Shown here: positions 8,674-17,756 of the stretch, in pieces
Position numbering within the stretch: the stretch's first letter is position 1
Layout of the letters: each line of letters begins with the position of its first letter
Assembly: GCA_044221135.1 (NCBI GenBank)
Contig: JBGAPT010000013.1
Location: 1-46,032 of the forward strand
From: UBA4722 sp044221135
Lineage (GTDB): Bacteria > Pseudomonadota > Gammaproteobacteria > DSM-16500
Reading direction: 5' to 3'
DNA: 46,032 nt
Program-made: the position numbers and the translations under genes
Notes under the pieces: generated by a model
The model's input: the letters and a program-made list of their open reading frames with translations, nothing else
What the model was told of the DNA's origin: nothing
Databases searched by the model: none

Positions 8674-9545
8674 GCAGCAAATTCTCTCAGCAGCAATTGG
8701 AAATCTGTTGCAACCTCCGGGTGCTTCAATGCATAAGCCAGAGTCGCTTCTAAATAACCCAGCTTACTGCCGCAATCATATCGTTTACCTTGAAATTGCA
8801 ATGCCATCACAGTTTCTTTTTTTAATAATTTTGCAATAGCATCCGTTAATTGAATTTCACCGCCAGAGCCTTGTGTCGTATGTTCTAATAAATCAAAAAT
8901 AGCGGGCGTTAAAATATAACGGCCTACCACCCCTAAATTAGAAGGCGCATCGGCGGGTTCTGGTTTTTCTACAATCCCACAGATTCTTGTAATGGGTTGT
9001 TCTACCGATTCTGCATCAATGACACCGTATTTTTTACTGTCTTTTTTAGAAATTTTCTCAACAGCAACAACACTCGTTTGTGTTTGCTGAAACACTTCCA
9101 GCATTTGTTGTAAGCAGGATTGTTTGCCGCCATCGATTAAATCATCGGCAAGTAAAACGGCAAAGGGTTCGTTGGATAAGAGTTGCTTGGCACACAGTAC
9201 AGCATGTCCTAACCCTTGCGGAGATTTTTGTCGAATATAGGCACATGAGACGCCTGTAGGTAAGATACCCTGAACGATATCTAATAAATCCTGTTTACCT
9301 CGTTCCAATAAATTAGATTCCAGCTCAAAATTAGAATCAAAATGATCTTCGATGGCGCGCTTGCTGCTGCTGGTGACAAAGATTAATTCGGTAATCCCTG
9401 CAGCCAATGCATCTTCTACGGCATATTGAATGAGTGGCTTATCTACAATAGGCATCATTTCTTTGGGATTGGCTTTGGTGGCTGGCAAAAATCGTGTGCC
9501 TAGGCCCGCAACGGGGAAAATGGCTTTGGTGACTTTCATGGGCAT
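8661..9545 (-). CDS. galU: UTP--glucose-1-phosphate uridylyltransferase
   Basis: GalU, 294 residues, full length. It makes UDP-glucose from UTP and glucose-1-phosphate and so feeds ugd and galE in this same window. The nucleotidyltransferase signature AGLGTRFLPATKANPKEM is at residues 13-30, followed by PIVDKPLIQYAVEDA; the later GLGHAVLCA, EKPEPADAPSNLGVVGRYIL and GGEIQLTDAI segments are typical of bacterial GalU. The first ATG (9545) has an AGGA about eight bases upstream; an ATG two codons in is possible. It heads the minus-strand run galU, GT-C transferase, ugd. Confidence 0.96.
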   Translation of the reverse strand: MPMKVTKAIFPVAGLGTRFLPATKANPKEMMPIVDKPLIQYAVEDALAAGITELIFVTSSSKRAIEDHFDSNFELESNLLERGKQDLLDIVQGILPTGVSCAYIRQKSPQGLGHAVLCAKQLLSNEPFAVLLADDLIDGGKQSCLQQMLEVFQQTQTSVVAVEKISKKDSKKYGVIDAESVEQPITRICGIVEKPEPADAPSNLGVVGRYILTPAIFDLLEHTTQGSGGEIQLTDAIAKLLKKETVMALQFQGKRYDCGSKLGYLEATLAYALKHPEVATDFQLLLREFAACLA

Positions 9546-9692
9546 GGAGTGGGTCCTACGTATCCTATAAACAATTAGCTGGAGCTATAAATTCAATTGG
9601 CGAATCTTAGCATAGGTTAGGGAGAGAGAAAATTAGTATCTCAGCTTATAGCCGCTGTATTTTAGGTTAACCAACGCTATTTTGAGCAATGC

Positions 9693-9721
9693 TGTCATTC
9701 TTCACTTCGTTCAGGATGACA
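9693..9721. repeat. short TGTCATTC/AGGATGACA hairpin
   Basis: TGTCATTC at 9693-9700 pairs with AGGATGACA at 9713-9721, a compact relative of the repeat at 4587-4657. It lies between the end of rfbB and the start of galU, where it could terminate the rfb transcript. Confidence 0.55.
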
Positions 9722-9745
9722 AATGCATAATTGTACATTTTAAAT

Positions 9746-10759
9746 TCAGTTTATATAAAATCTAATCGTTTTCTCCAATCCTTGCATAAACCTTTCCTTA
9801 GGCTCCCAATTGAGTTCTCGTGCTATTTTTTGACTGTCTATCGCATAACGCCAATCATGCCCTGGGCGATCAGGAACAAATTGGATAAGTGTTTGGTGTG
9901 GTTTTGGCTTGGGAGAGAGCACATCCATTAAATCACAGATAGATTTGGCTACTGTAAGATTATTTAATTCATGGTGGCCACCTATATTGTAAGTCTCCCC
10001 TACTTTTGCATGGTTAATAATGGCATGAATACCACTGCAATGATCTTCCACATACAACCAATCCCGCACATTGCTGCCATCGCCATAAATAGGAATGGCT
10101 TGCTCCGTTTGACATGCGCGGATAATGGTAGGAATGAATTTTTCTGGATGTTGATAAGGGCCGTAATTGTTTGAACAATTACTCATAGTGACAGGAAGCG
10201 CATAGGTATGAAAATACGCTCTTACTAAATGATCGGACCCTGCTTTAGAGGCAGAATAAGGAGAATGAGGTGCATAAGGCGTTTGCTCTGTAAAAGGAGC
10301 CTCTTCAGCCATTAACGAACCATACACTTCGTCAGTTGAAACATGATGAAAACGACACTGCGCTTGATTCCATTTTTTTTGCACTTGCCAATACTGTCTC
10401 GCTGCTTCAAGCAGTATAAAGGTGCCTACTACATTCGTTTGAATAAAGGGGGCCGGGCCCTGGATTGAGCGATCGACATGGCTTTCCGCTGCAAAATGGA
10501 TAATGGTATCTATAGCATGGCGTTGCAAAATATCATTCACCAACGCTGCATCACAAATATCACCCTGAATGAAAGTATGTCTCTCTGAATGAGGTAATGG
10601 ATCGAGATTTTTAAGTGAACCTGCATAGGTGAGCGCATCCAAATTAAAAATAGACACTCCAGGATCTATTGCTAATAAATAACGAATAAAATTCGCACCT
10701 ATAAAACCTGCGCCGCCGGTGACTAATAAATTATGGGGTTGATAATGCGGTAATGACAT
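9746..10759 (-). CDS. rfbB: dTDP-glucose 4,6-dehydratase
   Basis: A 337-residue extended short-chain dehydrogenase converting dTDP-glucose to dTDP-4-keto-6-deoxyglucose, second step of dTDP-L-rhamnose synthesis. The NAD motif GGAGFIGANFIRYLL is at residues 15-29; HFAAESHVDRSI, STDEVYG and the catalytic YSASKAGSDHLVRAY follow, and NCSNNYGPYQHPEKFIP and GDGSNVRDWLYVEDH are diagnostic for RmlB. The start overlaps the end of rfbD by 29 bases. It is the last gene of the tight rfbA-C-D-B operon and is followed by about 200 bases holding a hairpin repeat. Confidence 0.96.
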   Translation of the reverse strand: MSLPHYQPHNLLVTGGAGFIGANFIRYLLAIDPGVSIFNLDALTYAGSLKNLDPLPHSERHTFIQGDICDAALVNDILQRHAIDTIIHFAAESHVDRSIQGPAPFIQTNVVGTFILLEAARQYWQVQKKWNQAQCRFHHVSTDEVYGSLMAEEAPFTEQTPYAPHSPYSASKAGSDHLVRAYFHTYALPVTMSNCSNNYGPYQHPEKFIPTIIRACQTEQAIPIYGDGSNVRDWLYVEDHCSGIHAIINHAKVGETYNIGGHHELNNLTVAKSICDLMDVLSPKPKPHQTLIQFVPDRPGHDWRYAIDSQKIARELNWEPKERFMQGLEKTIRFYIN

Positions 10760-11591
10760 TTTTTAATCCTGTTTGCCAGTGTGGGAGTTTAATTCCAAAA
10801 TTCTTTTCAAATTGGGTGCAATCTAAAACGGAATAAACAGGCCGTTTTGCTGCAGTAGGAAAATCTGCAGTAGTAATGGGTTCTATTTGTTTAACACGCA
10901 AAGGAATGCAGTCTTTTGCCTGCTTGATAATGAACTCAGCAAAATCATACCAGGTTGCGGCTTCAGAACCACAATAATGGTAAGTACCCCATTGGGGTAT
11001 CATTATAATATTTAGCAGAGTATCCGCAATCGCGCGCGCGGGTGTTGGGCACATGGTTTGATCATTAACGATGCGTAATAATTCTTTTTCACGCGCGAGA
11101 CGCAAAATAGTTTTTACAAAATTCTGGCCGTGTTTACCAAATACTGAACTAACACGCAAAATAATATGTTTAGGAGAATGTGCACGGACTGCCTCCTCAC
11201 CTTGCCATTTTGTCATGCCATATACATTGATTGGCGAAACAGAATCTCTTTCTAAATAAGGGGTATTTTTATTGCCATCAAAAACATAATCGGTAGAAAG
11301 ATGTAATAAAGGTATGTGGATTTTTGCGCAGGCGATCGCAATATTTTTAACACCTGTACAATTCACCGCATAAGCATGCTCTGCATTTTGCTCTGCTAAA
11401 TCTACTTGCGTATACGCTGCCGTATTGATGACAACATCGGGTTGGTAAATGTCTAATGCTCGTTGCACTGCGGCGTGTTGGGTGATATCTAATTGTTTGT
11501 GTGCTAGTGCAATCACTTGATGGTGGATGGCAAGCTGCTCTAGCTCATAAGCTAGCTGACCTTGACCGCCTGTGATTAGGATTTTAGTCAT
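10731..11591 (-). CDS. rfbD: dTDP-4-dehydrorhamnose reductase
   Basis: A 286-residue RmlD-type reductase, the last step to dTDP-L-rhamnose, using NAD(P)H. The N-terminal ITGGQGQLAYEL (6-17) is the RmlD cofactor loop. INTAAYTQVDLAE, HLSTDYVFDGNK and the catalytic YGMTKWQGE are in order, then RVSSVFGKHGQNFVKTI. The ATG at 11591 begins one base after the rfbC stop codon. Size is slightly under the 290-300 usual for the family. In this position it completes the four-gene rhamnose set. Confidence 0.95.
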   Translation of the reverse strand: MTKILITGGQGQLAYELEQLAIHHQVIALAHKQLDITQHAAVQRALDIYQPDVVINTAAYTQVDLAEQNAEHAYAVNCTGVKNIAIACAKIHIPLLHLSTDYVFDGNKNTPYLERDSVSPINVYGMTKWQGEEAVRAHSPKHIILRVSSVFGKHGQNFVKTILRLAREKELLRIVNDQTMCPTPARAIADTLLNIIMIPQWGTYHYCGSEAATWYDFAEFIIKQAKDCIPLRVKQIEPITTADFPTAAKRPVYSVLDCTQFEKNFGIKLPHWQTGLKNVITALSTP

Positions 11592-11592
11592 T

Positions 11593-12144
11593 TTATTCCC
11601 GCGGTAATTGGTCTTCTGGAATTTCTTTTAAACAAGGAAAAACAGCGTCTTTTTCTGATAAAATGGGGTCTTGCACCGGCCAGGTAATTTGCAAATCAGG
11701 ATCATTCCAATAAATACCCCGCTCACCTGCAGGGTAATAATAATCAGTGCACTTATAAATAAAATCTGCCCGTTCTGATAGCACACAAAAACCATGTGCA
11801 AAACCGGGGGGAATATAGACTTGCAGTAAATTCTGATCGCTCAATTCAACACTGATTGCTTTGCCAAACGTAGGTGAATCTAAACGCACATCTACAATCA
11901 CATCTAATACATGTCCCTGCGTCACACAAACTAATTTTCCTTGCGGGTGTTCGAGTTGGTAATGCAAACCACGCAGCACATTTTTACGCGAGTGCGAAAC
12001 ATTATCTTGCACAAATTGAGTGGGCAAGCCGTGTTGTTGATAACGTTCCGCTTGAAAATTTTCAAAAAAATACCCACGCGTATCATGAAAAGCACGTAGC
12101 TCCAGTATGAGCACACCGGGTAATTCAGTTTGAATAATATTCAT
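11593..12144 (-). CDS. rfbC: dTDP-4-dehydrorhamnose 3,5-epimerase
   Basis: RmlC, 183 residues. The cupin-fold enzyme epimerises dTDP-4-keto-6-deoxyglucose at C3 and C5. Motifs FHDTRGYFFENF, QDNVSHSRKNVLRGLHYQ (catalytic His in RGLHYQ), QGKLVCVTQGHVLDVIVD and YIPPGFAHGFCVLS are all present. The ATG at 12144 is preferred to an in-frame TTG at 12150: it forms an ATGA overlap with the rfbA stop codon, a common sign of coupled translation. Confidence 0.96.
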   Translation of the reverse strand: MNIIQTELPGVLILELRAFHDTRGYFFENFQAERYQQHGLPTQFVQDNVSHSRKNVLRGLHYQLEHPQGKLVCVTQGHVLDVIVDVRLDSPTFGKAISVELSDQNLLQVYIPPGFAHGFCVLSERADFIYKCTDYYYPAGERGIYWNDPDLQITWPVQDPILSEKDAVFPCLKEIPEDQLPRE

Positions 12145-13025
12145 CCGCAACTCACTAAATTTTGTAAATAGTGGCCATATCCACTTTTCAATAGAGGTTC
12201 TGCCAATGCTAATAATTGAGATGTATTGATGTATCCCATACGCCAGGCAATTTCTTCTGGACAGCCAATTTTCAATCCTTGGCGATGCTCCAGGATTTGA
12301 ATAAAATTAGACGCTTCTAACCAGGCAGGCGGCGTACCCGTATCGAGCCATGCTATCCCGCGTCCTAATTTAGCAACCTGTAATTTTTCTTGGGTTAGAT
12401 AGGCACGAGTCACATCTGTAATTTCCAGCTCGCCGCGTAAAGAAGGCTTTAGCTGTTTTGAAATTTCAATAACATCGTTATCATAAAAATAAAGACCTAT
12501 TGCTGCATAATTTGATAAAGGGTTTTGTGGTTTTTCAACAATATCGGTAGGTTGACCTTGATCATCAAAATGGATCACACCATAACGCTTTGGATCTTGC
12601 ACATAATACCCAAAAATCGTTGCACCTTCCGTTTGTTGTGCCGCTTTCTGCATAATCGGCGCAATACCCTCGCCATATAAAATATTATCCCCTAACATTA
12701 AGCAAACAGAATCATCGCCTATAAATTCTTCTCCAATCATAAATGCCTCTGCAATCCCGCGTGGCTTTTCTTGAGCGGCATACTGCAATCGAATGCCCCA
12801 TTGTTCGCCATGACCGAATAATTTTTCAAATAATGGGCGTTCATGCTCCCAAATGATTATTAAAATATCTTTAATTCCCGCTAACATAAGCGTGGTTAAA
12901 GGATAATAAAGCATTGGCTTATCATAAACAGGGAGTAACTGTTTAGAAATACTGCGCGTGGCGGGGTAAAAGCGGGTACCATAGCCGCCGGCAAGTAAAA
13001 TACCTTTTCTGGACGATTTAGTCAT
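12141..13025 (-). CDS. rfbA: glucose-1-phosphate thymidylyltransferase
   Basis: RmlA, 294 residues, first enzyme of the dTDP-L-rhamnose pathway (dTTP + glucose-1-phosphate). The signature GGYGTRFYPATRSISKQLLP is at residues 13-32, followed by VYDKPMLYYPL; LGDNILYGEGI, EKPQNPLSNYAAIGLYFYDN and GELEITDVTRAYL are typical of RmlA. It is the first gene of the rfbACDB operon; the 70-base gap to the divergent glycosyltransferase at 13096 should hold promoters for both directions, though I cannot place them with confidence. Confidence 0.97.
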   Translation of the reverse strand: MTKSSRKGILLAGGYGTRFYPATRSISKQLLPVYDKPMLYYPLTTLMLAGIKDILIIIWEHERPLFEKLFGHGEQWGIRLQYAAQEKPRGIAEAFMIGEEFIGDDSVCLMLGDNILYGEGIAPIMQKAAQQTEGATIFGYYVQDPKRYGVIHFDDQGQPTDIVEKPQNPLSNYAAIGLYFYDNDVIEISKQLKPSLRGELEITDVTRAYLTQEKLQVAKLGRGIAWLDTGTPPAWLEASNFIQILEHRQGLKIGCPEEIAWRMGYINTSQLLALAEPLLKSGYGHYLQNLVSCG

Positions 13026-13095
13026 AATTCTCTTTGCAAAATGGTATGAGTTAGCATTTAATAGCAGGTGTATTTATTAAGCTAAAAGAGTATAT

Positions 13096-13908
13096 ATGAC
13101 TGCGCCAGAAGTGACAATTCTAATTCCAAACTATAAGACCTTGGAGTTAACCAAACTTTGCCTGCGTTTAATACGCCAAAATACGGACCCTGCGCTCGCT
13201 AAAGTCATTGTCATTGATAATGACTCTCAAGATGAATCGTTAGAGTATTTGCGGACTTTGAAGTGGATTGAGTTGATAGAGCGTCACTCTATTCCTGATG
13301 AATCTCCTTCTCTATCTCACTCACGCGCATTGGATTTGGCATTGGAACGGGTCACGACCCCCTATGTATTGTCCATTCACACAGATACATTAGTTCGAAA
13401 TAAAAAATGGCTACCTTTTCTGTTAAGTGAAATAAAGCGCGATAGCAATACAGCAGGCGTTGGTTCATGGAAATTGGAAGCAAAGACCTTTCATAAACAC
13501 TTACTTAAATCGCTGGAGCGTTTGGCCCAAAAACTATATTACTGGCTGGTACAAAAAAAAGATCATGCCTTGGAAGGATTAGATCATAACCATTATTATT
13601 TACGCAGCCATTGCGCTCTCTATCGCATGGATTTAATACACAAGTATCAACTAAAATTTTCTGATAATGAGGAGGTAGCAGGGAAAGCCATGCATCGCCA
13701 ACTCATCAATCAACATCATAAAATGCTTTTTATTCCTTCTCCTGTTTTATTAAACTATATGGATCATATTAATCATGCAACAACTGTGCTGAACCCTTCA
13801 CTCAGTCGCAACGAAAAATCAATCACCAAAGGTATGCGTCGTATTCAAAAAAACCTAGAGGCATTTAATGCTTCGATTATTTTAAAAAATAACAGTTTGG
13901 ACCTGTAA
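13096..13908 (+). CDS. family 2 glycosyltransferase
   Basis: A 270-residue GT-A-fold glycosyltransferase of family 2. The N-terminus TILIPNYKTLELTKLCLRLI (7-26) and VIVIDNDSQDESLEYL (37-52) form the nucleotide-binding half. A DxD-like HTDT (95-98) follows SIH. The middle (YYLRSHCALYRMDLI) fits acceptor-side sequence. No membrane helix is seen, so it works on the cytosolic face. Its stop codon overlaps the start of the next gene (TAATG), so the pair is translated together. The sugar added is unknown; rhamnosyl transfer would fit the neighbouring rfb genes but is not shown by the sequence. Confidence 0.88.
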   Translation: MTAPEVTILIPNYKTLELTKLCLRLIRQNTDPALAKVIVIDNDSQDESLEYLRTLKWIELIERHSIPDESPSLSHSRALDLALERVTTPYVLSIHTDTLVRNKKWLPFLLSEIKRDSNTAGVGSWKLEAKTFHKHLLKSLERLAQKLYYWLVQKKDHALEGLDHNHYYLRSHCALYRMDLIHKYQLKFSDNEEVAGKAMHRQLINQHHKMLFIPSPVLLNYMDHINHATTVLNPSLSRNEKSITKGMRRIQKNLEAFNASIILKNNSLDL

Positions 13909-15035
13909 TGCGTAAATCAATTCTTATTTTTGGTCATGGCTATGCAACACAATTTATTGATATCAATAATCAATATACCAAATTATTTGATCCTGCCAAG
14001 TTTGAAGTAACCGTTGTTTATTTGACAGGCGAGCCAGATGAAAAAATTAAACAACGGCATATAACAGAAAATGTTTACTTTCTGAATGCTTCCAAGCGTG
14101 CTACGCGCGGCTTAAAAATCAACGCGATAAAAAAAATGTTAGCATTGCAGCGAAAGAAAAAATTTCAGATTGTCATTTGTCATCGGTATAAACCCAGCTA
14201 CATTATGTTGTGGGTTGCACAGTTTTATTCAATACCCGCATTATTTTTTGTGATGCATGAATTAAAAACATTAAGCAGCATTCCCAGAAAATTAATTGTT
14301 GCAACGCTGATGCGAAAAAATATGTACTTTGCAGGCGTTTCAAATGCAGTACGAGATAATATTCGGCGTGACATTCTTGGGGTACCTGCTGAACGAGTCA
14401 TTACGCTTTATAATATGATAGATGTTGAATTAACAAGACCCACTTTTTTAGATCGCAATGTCGCACGCGATAGATTGAATTTATCAAATGATAGCTTTGT
14501 ATTTGGTACTTTAGGACGATTAGTAAAAGCCAAGGATCAACAAACATTGATTAAAGGTTTTTCGTTAATTAAAACACGCTGCCCCTCAGCTAAGTTAATT
14601 ATTATAGGCGATGGAGTTCTTGAACAAGAATTGCGAGCACAAGTGAAACAGCTTGGTTTAGAAAAAGATATTATTTTAACAGGTTATATTCACCAGGGTT
14701 TTTGTTTGTTAAAAGCATTTGATGTGTTTGTGCTGACTTCGATTAAAGAAGCGTTTGGTCGGGTTTTATTGGAGGCGATGATTGCTAAAGTGCCTATTAT
14801 TGCGACTAAAACGAATGGGATTCCAGAGGTAATAGGCGAGGCTGGGATTTTAATTGATGCAATGGATTCAGCGCAATTAGCTGAGAAAATGTTAGAGTTT
14901 TATAATTTATCTAAAAATGAATTAAAAAAATGGGCTGATAAGGGTGAGCAACGGGCGATACGGGATTTTTCGATGCAGCGGTTTAATGAAATTTTTTGGG
15001 GATTACCGGTAAATAAAAATATTTATAGTGCTTAA
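13908..15035 (+). CDS. family 4 glycosyltransferase
   Basis: A 375-residue GT-B glycosyltransferase. The C-terminal GT4 domain is clear: FGTLGRLVKAKDQQTLIKGF (about 198-217), KLIIIGDGVLEQELRAQVKQ, DIILTGYI, and the EX7E region EAFGRVLLEAMIAKVPIIAT with NGIPEVIGEAGILID. The N-terminal domain begins SILIFGHGYATQFIDINNQY and contains HRYKPSYIMLW. No signal peptide. It overlaps the preceding GT2 by one base and is followed by the triplicated repeat region, which may end the transcript. It probably adds one O-antigen residue. Confidence 0.9.
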   Translation: MRKSILIFGHGYATQFIDINNQYTKLFDPAKFEVTVVYLTGEPDEKIKQRHITENVYFLNASKRATRGLKINAIKKMLALQRKKKFQIVICHRYKPSYIMLWVAQFYSIPALFFVMHELKTLSSIPRKLIVATLMRKNMYFAGVSNAVRDNIRRDILGVPAERVITLYNMIDVELTRPTFLDRNVARDRLNLSNDSFVFGTLGRLVKAKDQQTLIKGFSLIKTRCPSAKLIIIGDGVLEQELRAQVKQLGLEKDIILTGYIHQGFCLLKAFDVFVLTSIKEAFGRVLLEAMIAKVPIIATKTNGIPEVIGEAGILIDAMDSAQLAEKMLEFYNLSKNELKKWADKGEQRAIRDFSMQRFNEIFWGLPVNKNIYSA

Positions 15036-15589
15036 TGTGTCATTCCCGCGAAAGCGGGAACCCATTATGAATAGCCTCAATCGCTATTTTTGAGACAAGT
15101 TGGAATAGGTTCCCGCTTTCGCGGGAATGACACACTGGAGAGAAAATTATATGAAACGCTATAATTAACCTCTCCAAAGAGGCCAGAAATTATTATTTTA
15201 AGGAACTTACTAATGTGTCATTCCCGCGAAAGCAGGAACCCATTATGAATAGTCTCAATCGCTATTTTTGAGATAAGTTGGAATAGGTTCCCGCTTTCGC
15301 GGGAATGACACACTTAAGAGAAAAAACAAGAAAATTATATGAAACGCTATAATTAACCTCTACAAAGAGGCCAGAAATTATTATTTTAAGGAACTTACTA
15401 ATGTGTCATTCCCGCGAAAGCGGGAACCCATTATGAATAGTCTCAATCGCTATTTTTGAGACAAGTTGGAATAGGTTCCCGCTTTCGCGGGAATGACACA
15501 CTTAAGAGAAAAAACAAGAAAATTATATGAAACGCTATAATTAACCTCTCCAAAGAGGCCAGAAATTATTATTTTAAGGAACTTACTAT
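15034..15589 (+). repeat. three tandem copies of a REP element plus gene leader
   Basis: A 178/188/190-base unit is repeated three times head to tail (15034-15211, 15212-15399, 15400-15589). Each unit begins with a 100-base palindrome (15036-15135, 15214-15313, 15402-15501) built from two facing TGTCATTCCCGC-GAAAGC-GGGAACC hairpins. Each continues with a leader carrying the hairpin CCTCT-CCAA-AGAGG (CCTCT-ACAA-AGAGG in unit 2) and an AAGGA ribosome site. Only the third leader is followed by a start codon (15590). Units 2 and 3 share a 10-base insertion absent from unit 1 (TTAAGAGAAAAAACAAGAAA against TGGAGAGAAA), so they are the most recent duplication. Confidence 0.92.
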
Positions 15590-16732
15590 ATGAAATTTGC
15601 ATTCACAACAACATTCGACTCAAGTGACGTTCAAAACTGGTCTGGAACTCCCTTTAATATGGCCAATGCTTTCGCAGAGCAAGGCATAGAAGTCGAGCGC
15701 ATGGGTAATTTAAAACGCCAGCTTCCTCCTTATTTTAAATTAAAACAATTTTGGAAAAAAATGGCATGCGGACAGCGAGAAAGTCCCCGCTTTAATACCT
15801 TCGTAGCTAAACATTATTCACAACAAATTGCAAAAAAACTTGAAAAAACAAATGTAGATGCAATCATCGCTCCTCTTATAAATCCCATCGCATATCTCGA
15901 TTGCAAACAACCCATTGTGCTCTGGACAGATGCATTATATGCAAGCTTACTTGGGTTTTATGGCGGATTTTCCAGCCATGCCGCAAGCTCTATCAAACAA
16001 GGCAACAACCTCACTCGAGAATGTTTAACACGCTGCAAGCTTGCTATTTTTTCATCTGATTGGGCAGCTCGCACTGCAATAGAAATTTATGGCGCAAGCA
16101 AAGAAAAAATAAAAGTTGTCCCATTTGGTGCAAACATTCAATCCAATCATACGGCAGATGATATTCGCACTTTCTTAAAAGCACGTTCACCGAATACATT
16201 AAAATTGTTATTTATAGGAAAACACTGGGAACGTAAAGGGGGCGATATTGTTTTTAATGTCACTAAAGCCTTACATGCAGCAGGTCAGCGAGTGGAGTTA
16301 AATTTTGTAGGTTGTCACCCACCTAAAGACATAGAAATTCCTGCTTATATTAAATGCCACGGTTTTATCTCAAAACGCACGCCGGAAGGCGTGGAAAAAA
16401 TGATTCGATTATTGCATGAATCGCATTTTTTATTTGTACCTTCACGCGCTGAATGCTTTGGCATTGTATTTGCTGAAGCGAATGCATTTGGTTTACCGTG
16501 TCTTACTTCCTATGTAGGTGGGATTTCAACCGCTGTAAAAGATAATATTAATGGCATGACATTTGGGTTGGACGCCTCTGTAGACACCTACTGTCACTAC
16601 ATCATGAATCTCATGCAAGACTACGATGAGTATGAAAAATTGGCCTTATCTTCTTTTCATGAATATGAAACAAGATTAAATTGGAAAACAGCGGCAAGTT
16701 CGGTGATTCAATTGATTCGAGAGGTTTCTTAA
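15590..16732 (+). CDS. family 4 glycosyltransferase behind triplicated leader
   Basis: A 380-residue GT-B glycosyltransferase of family 4. The C-terminal half has LLFIGKHWERKGGDIVFNVT (about 205-224), VELNFVGCHPP, and the donor-binding PSRAECFGIVFAEANAFGLP with SYVGGISTAVKDNINGM. The N-terminal domain begins MKFAFTTTFDSSDVQNWSGT, with a loop (SSDVQNWSGTPFNMANAF) like that of sucrose-synthase-type GT4 enzymes. No signal peptide or membrane helix. The ribosome site AAGGA sits eight bases before the ATG, inside the last unit of the triplicated leader, so the gene's expression may be tuned by that repeat. The sugar it transfers is unknown. Confidence 0.9.
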   Translation: MKFAFTTTFDSSDVQNWSGTPFNMANAFAEQGIEVERMGNLKRQLPPYFKLKQFWKKMACGQRESPRFNTFVAKHYSQQIAKKLEKTNVDAIIAPLINPIAYLDCKQPIVLWTDALYASLLGFYGGFSSHAASSIKQGNNLTRECLTRCKLAIFSSDWAARTAIEIYGASKEKIKVVPFGANIQSNHTADDIRTFLKARSPNTLKLLFIGKHWERKGGDIVFNVTKALHAAGQRVELNFVGCHPPKDIEIPAYIKCHGFISKRTPEGVEKMIRLLHESHFLFVPSRAECFGIVFAEANAFGLPCLTSYVGGISTAVKDNINGMTFGLDASVDTYCHYIMNLMQDYDEYEKLALSSFHEYETRLNWKTAASSVIQLIREVS

Positions 16733-16787
16733 ATTATTCTATCCGTCATTAATGAGAGGGAGCAAGCAATGACTTCAAATTTTACTT

Positions 16788-17756
16788 TTACCTCCCACCC
16801 CAAGCATGCTCAATGATTTTTCGTAACTCAGGATATTCAGGTCGCCAATTTAACTCATCCATAGCAGAACGCGCATCAGCAATGAGTATGGCAGGATCAC
16901 CTAAACGGCGCTTTCCTTCTAACACTTGAATGGTGCATTGCGTCACATCACGCGCGACATCAATGACTTGTTGCACACTATAACCCCGACCCGTACCTAA
17001 ATTATAAGTACAACTCTCTTTACCATCCACTAAAGCTTGTAATGCAAGTAAATGGGCTGCGCATAAATCAGAGACATGAATATAATCTCGCACACACGTA
17101 CCATCCACCGTAGGGTAATCACGGCCAAAAACAGTAATGGTTCTTTGAGGATCACGCGCAGCTTGTAATACTAAAGGTATTAAATGGGTTTCAGGATCAT
17201 GCCGTTCACGAAGCTTGCCTTTAGGATCAGCACCCGCTGCGTTAAAATAACGTAAAATAGCTGCTTGCAACCCATAAGCTGACGTATAATCTTCTACAAT
17301 CTGTTCAATCATTCGTTTACTATGGCCATACGGATTAATCGGTGCAATACGATGTTTTTCATCAATAGGCGTATAAAGTGGTTCACCATACACAGCAGCC
17401 GTCGATGAAAAAATAAATTTATTGATTTTCCATCGCAGCATTGCATTCAATAAATTGAGTGTCCCTGCCACATTATTCGTATAATATTTTGCAGGATCTT
17501 TTACCGATTCACCCACTTGAATGAATGAAGCAAAATGCATCACAGCAGAAAAGTGATATTTTGCAAAAAGCTGATCTAATAAAACAGTATCTGCTATATC
17601 ACCTACAATTAATTCCGCATCTAATACAGCATCTGCATGGCCCGTAGAAAGATTATCAAGAACAACAGGTGTTAAATTAGCATGGCGTAACGTGTCAACC
17701 ATGTGAGACCCAATATAACCCGCCCCTCCCACAACTAGAATAGATTTAGTAGGCAT
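16788..17756 (-). CDS. galE: UDP-glucose 4-epimerase
   Basis: A 322-residue extended SDR that interconverts UDP-glucose and UDP-galactose (perhaps also the N-acetyl or uronate forms). The ATG at 17756 is chosen, 29 codons inside a longer frame, because the family starts directly before the NAD motif VVGGAGYIGSHMVDTL and GAGG lies about ten bases upstream. Other motifs are HFASFIQVGESVKDP, FSSTAAVYGEP, the catalytic YGHSKRMIEQI, LRYFNAAGADPKG and DYPTVDGTCVRDYIHVSDL, all typical of GalE. The start overlaps the 3' end of the broken sugar-phosphate transferase gene by 11 bases, so they belong to one minus-strand operon. Confidence 0.95.
   Translation of the reverse strand: MPTKSILVVGGAGYIGSHMVDTLRHANLTPVVLDNLSTGHADAVLDAELIVGDIADTVLLDQLFAKYHFSAVMHFASFIQVGESVKDPAKYYTNNVAGTLNLLNAMLRWKINKFIFSSTAAVYGEPLYTPIDEKHRIAPINPYGHSKRMIEQIVEDYTSAYGLQAAILRYFNAAGADPKGKLRERHDPETHLIPLVLQAARDPQRTITVFGRDYPTVDGTCVRDYIHVSDLCAAHLLALQALVDGKESCTYNLGTGRGYSVQQVIDVARDVTQCTIQVLEGKRRLGDPAILIADARSAMDELNWRPEYPELRKIIEHAWGGR

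Noticed and set aside
15136..15211. Five-codon leader peptide ATGAAACGCTATAATTAA in each unit
   Set aside because: It recurs in all three units, but the units are simple duplications, the reading frame is too short to test, and no attenuator structure is evident beyond the small CCTCT/AGAGG hairpin.
15034..15589. Possible CRISPR array
   Set aside because: Repeats are 100 bases and palindromic, only three units exist, and the segments between them are also repeated rather than unique spacers.
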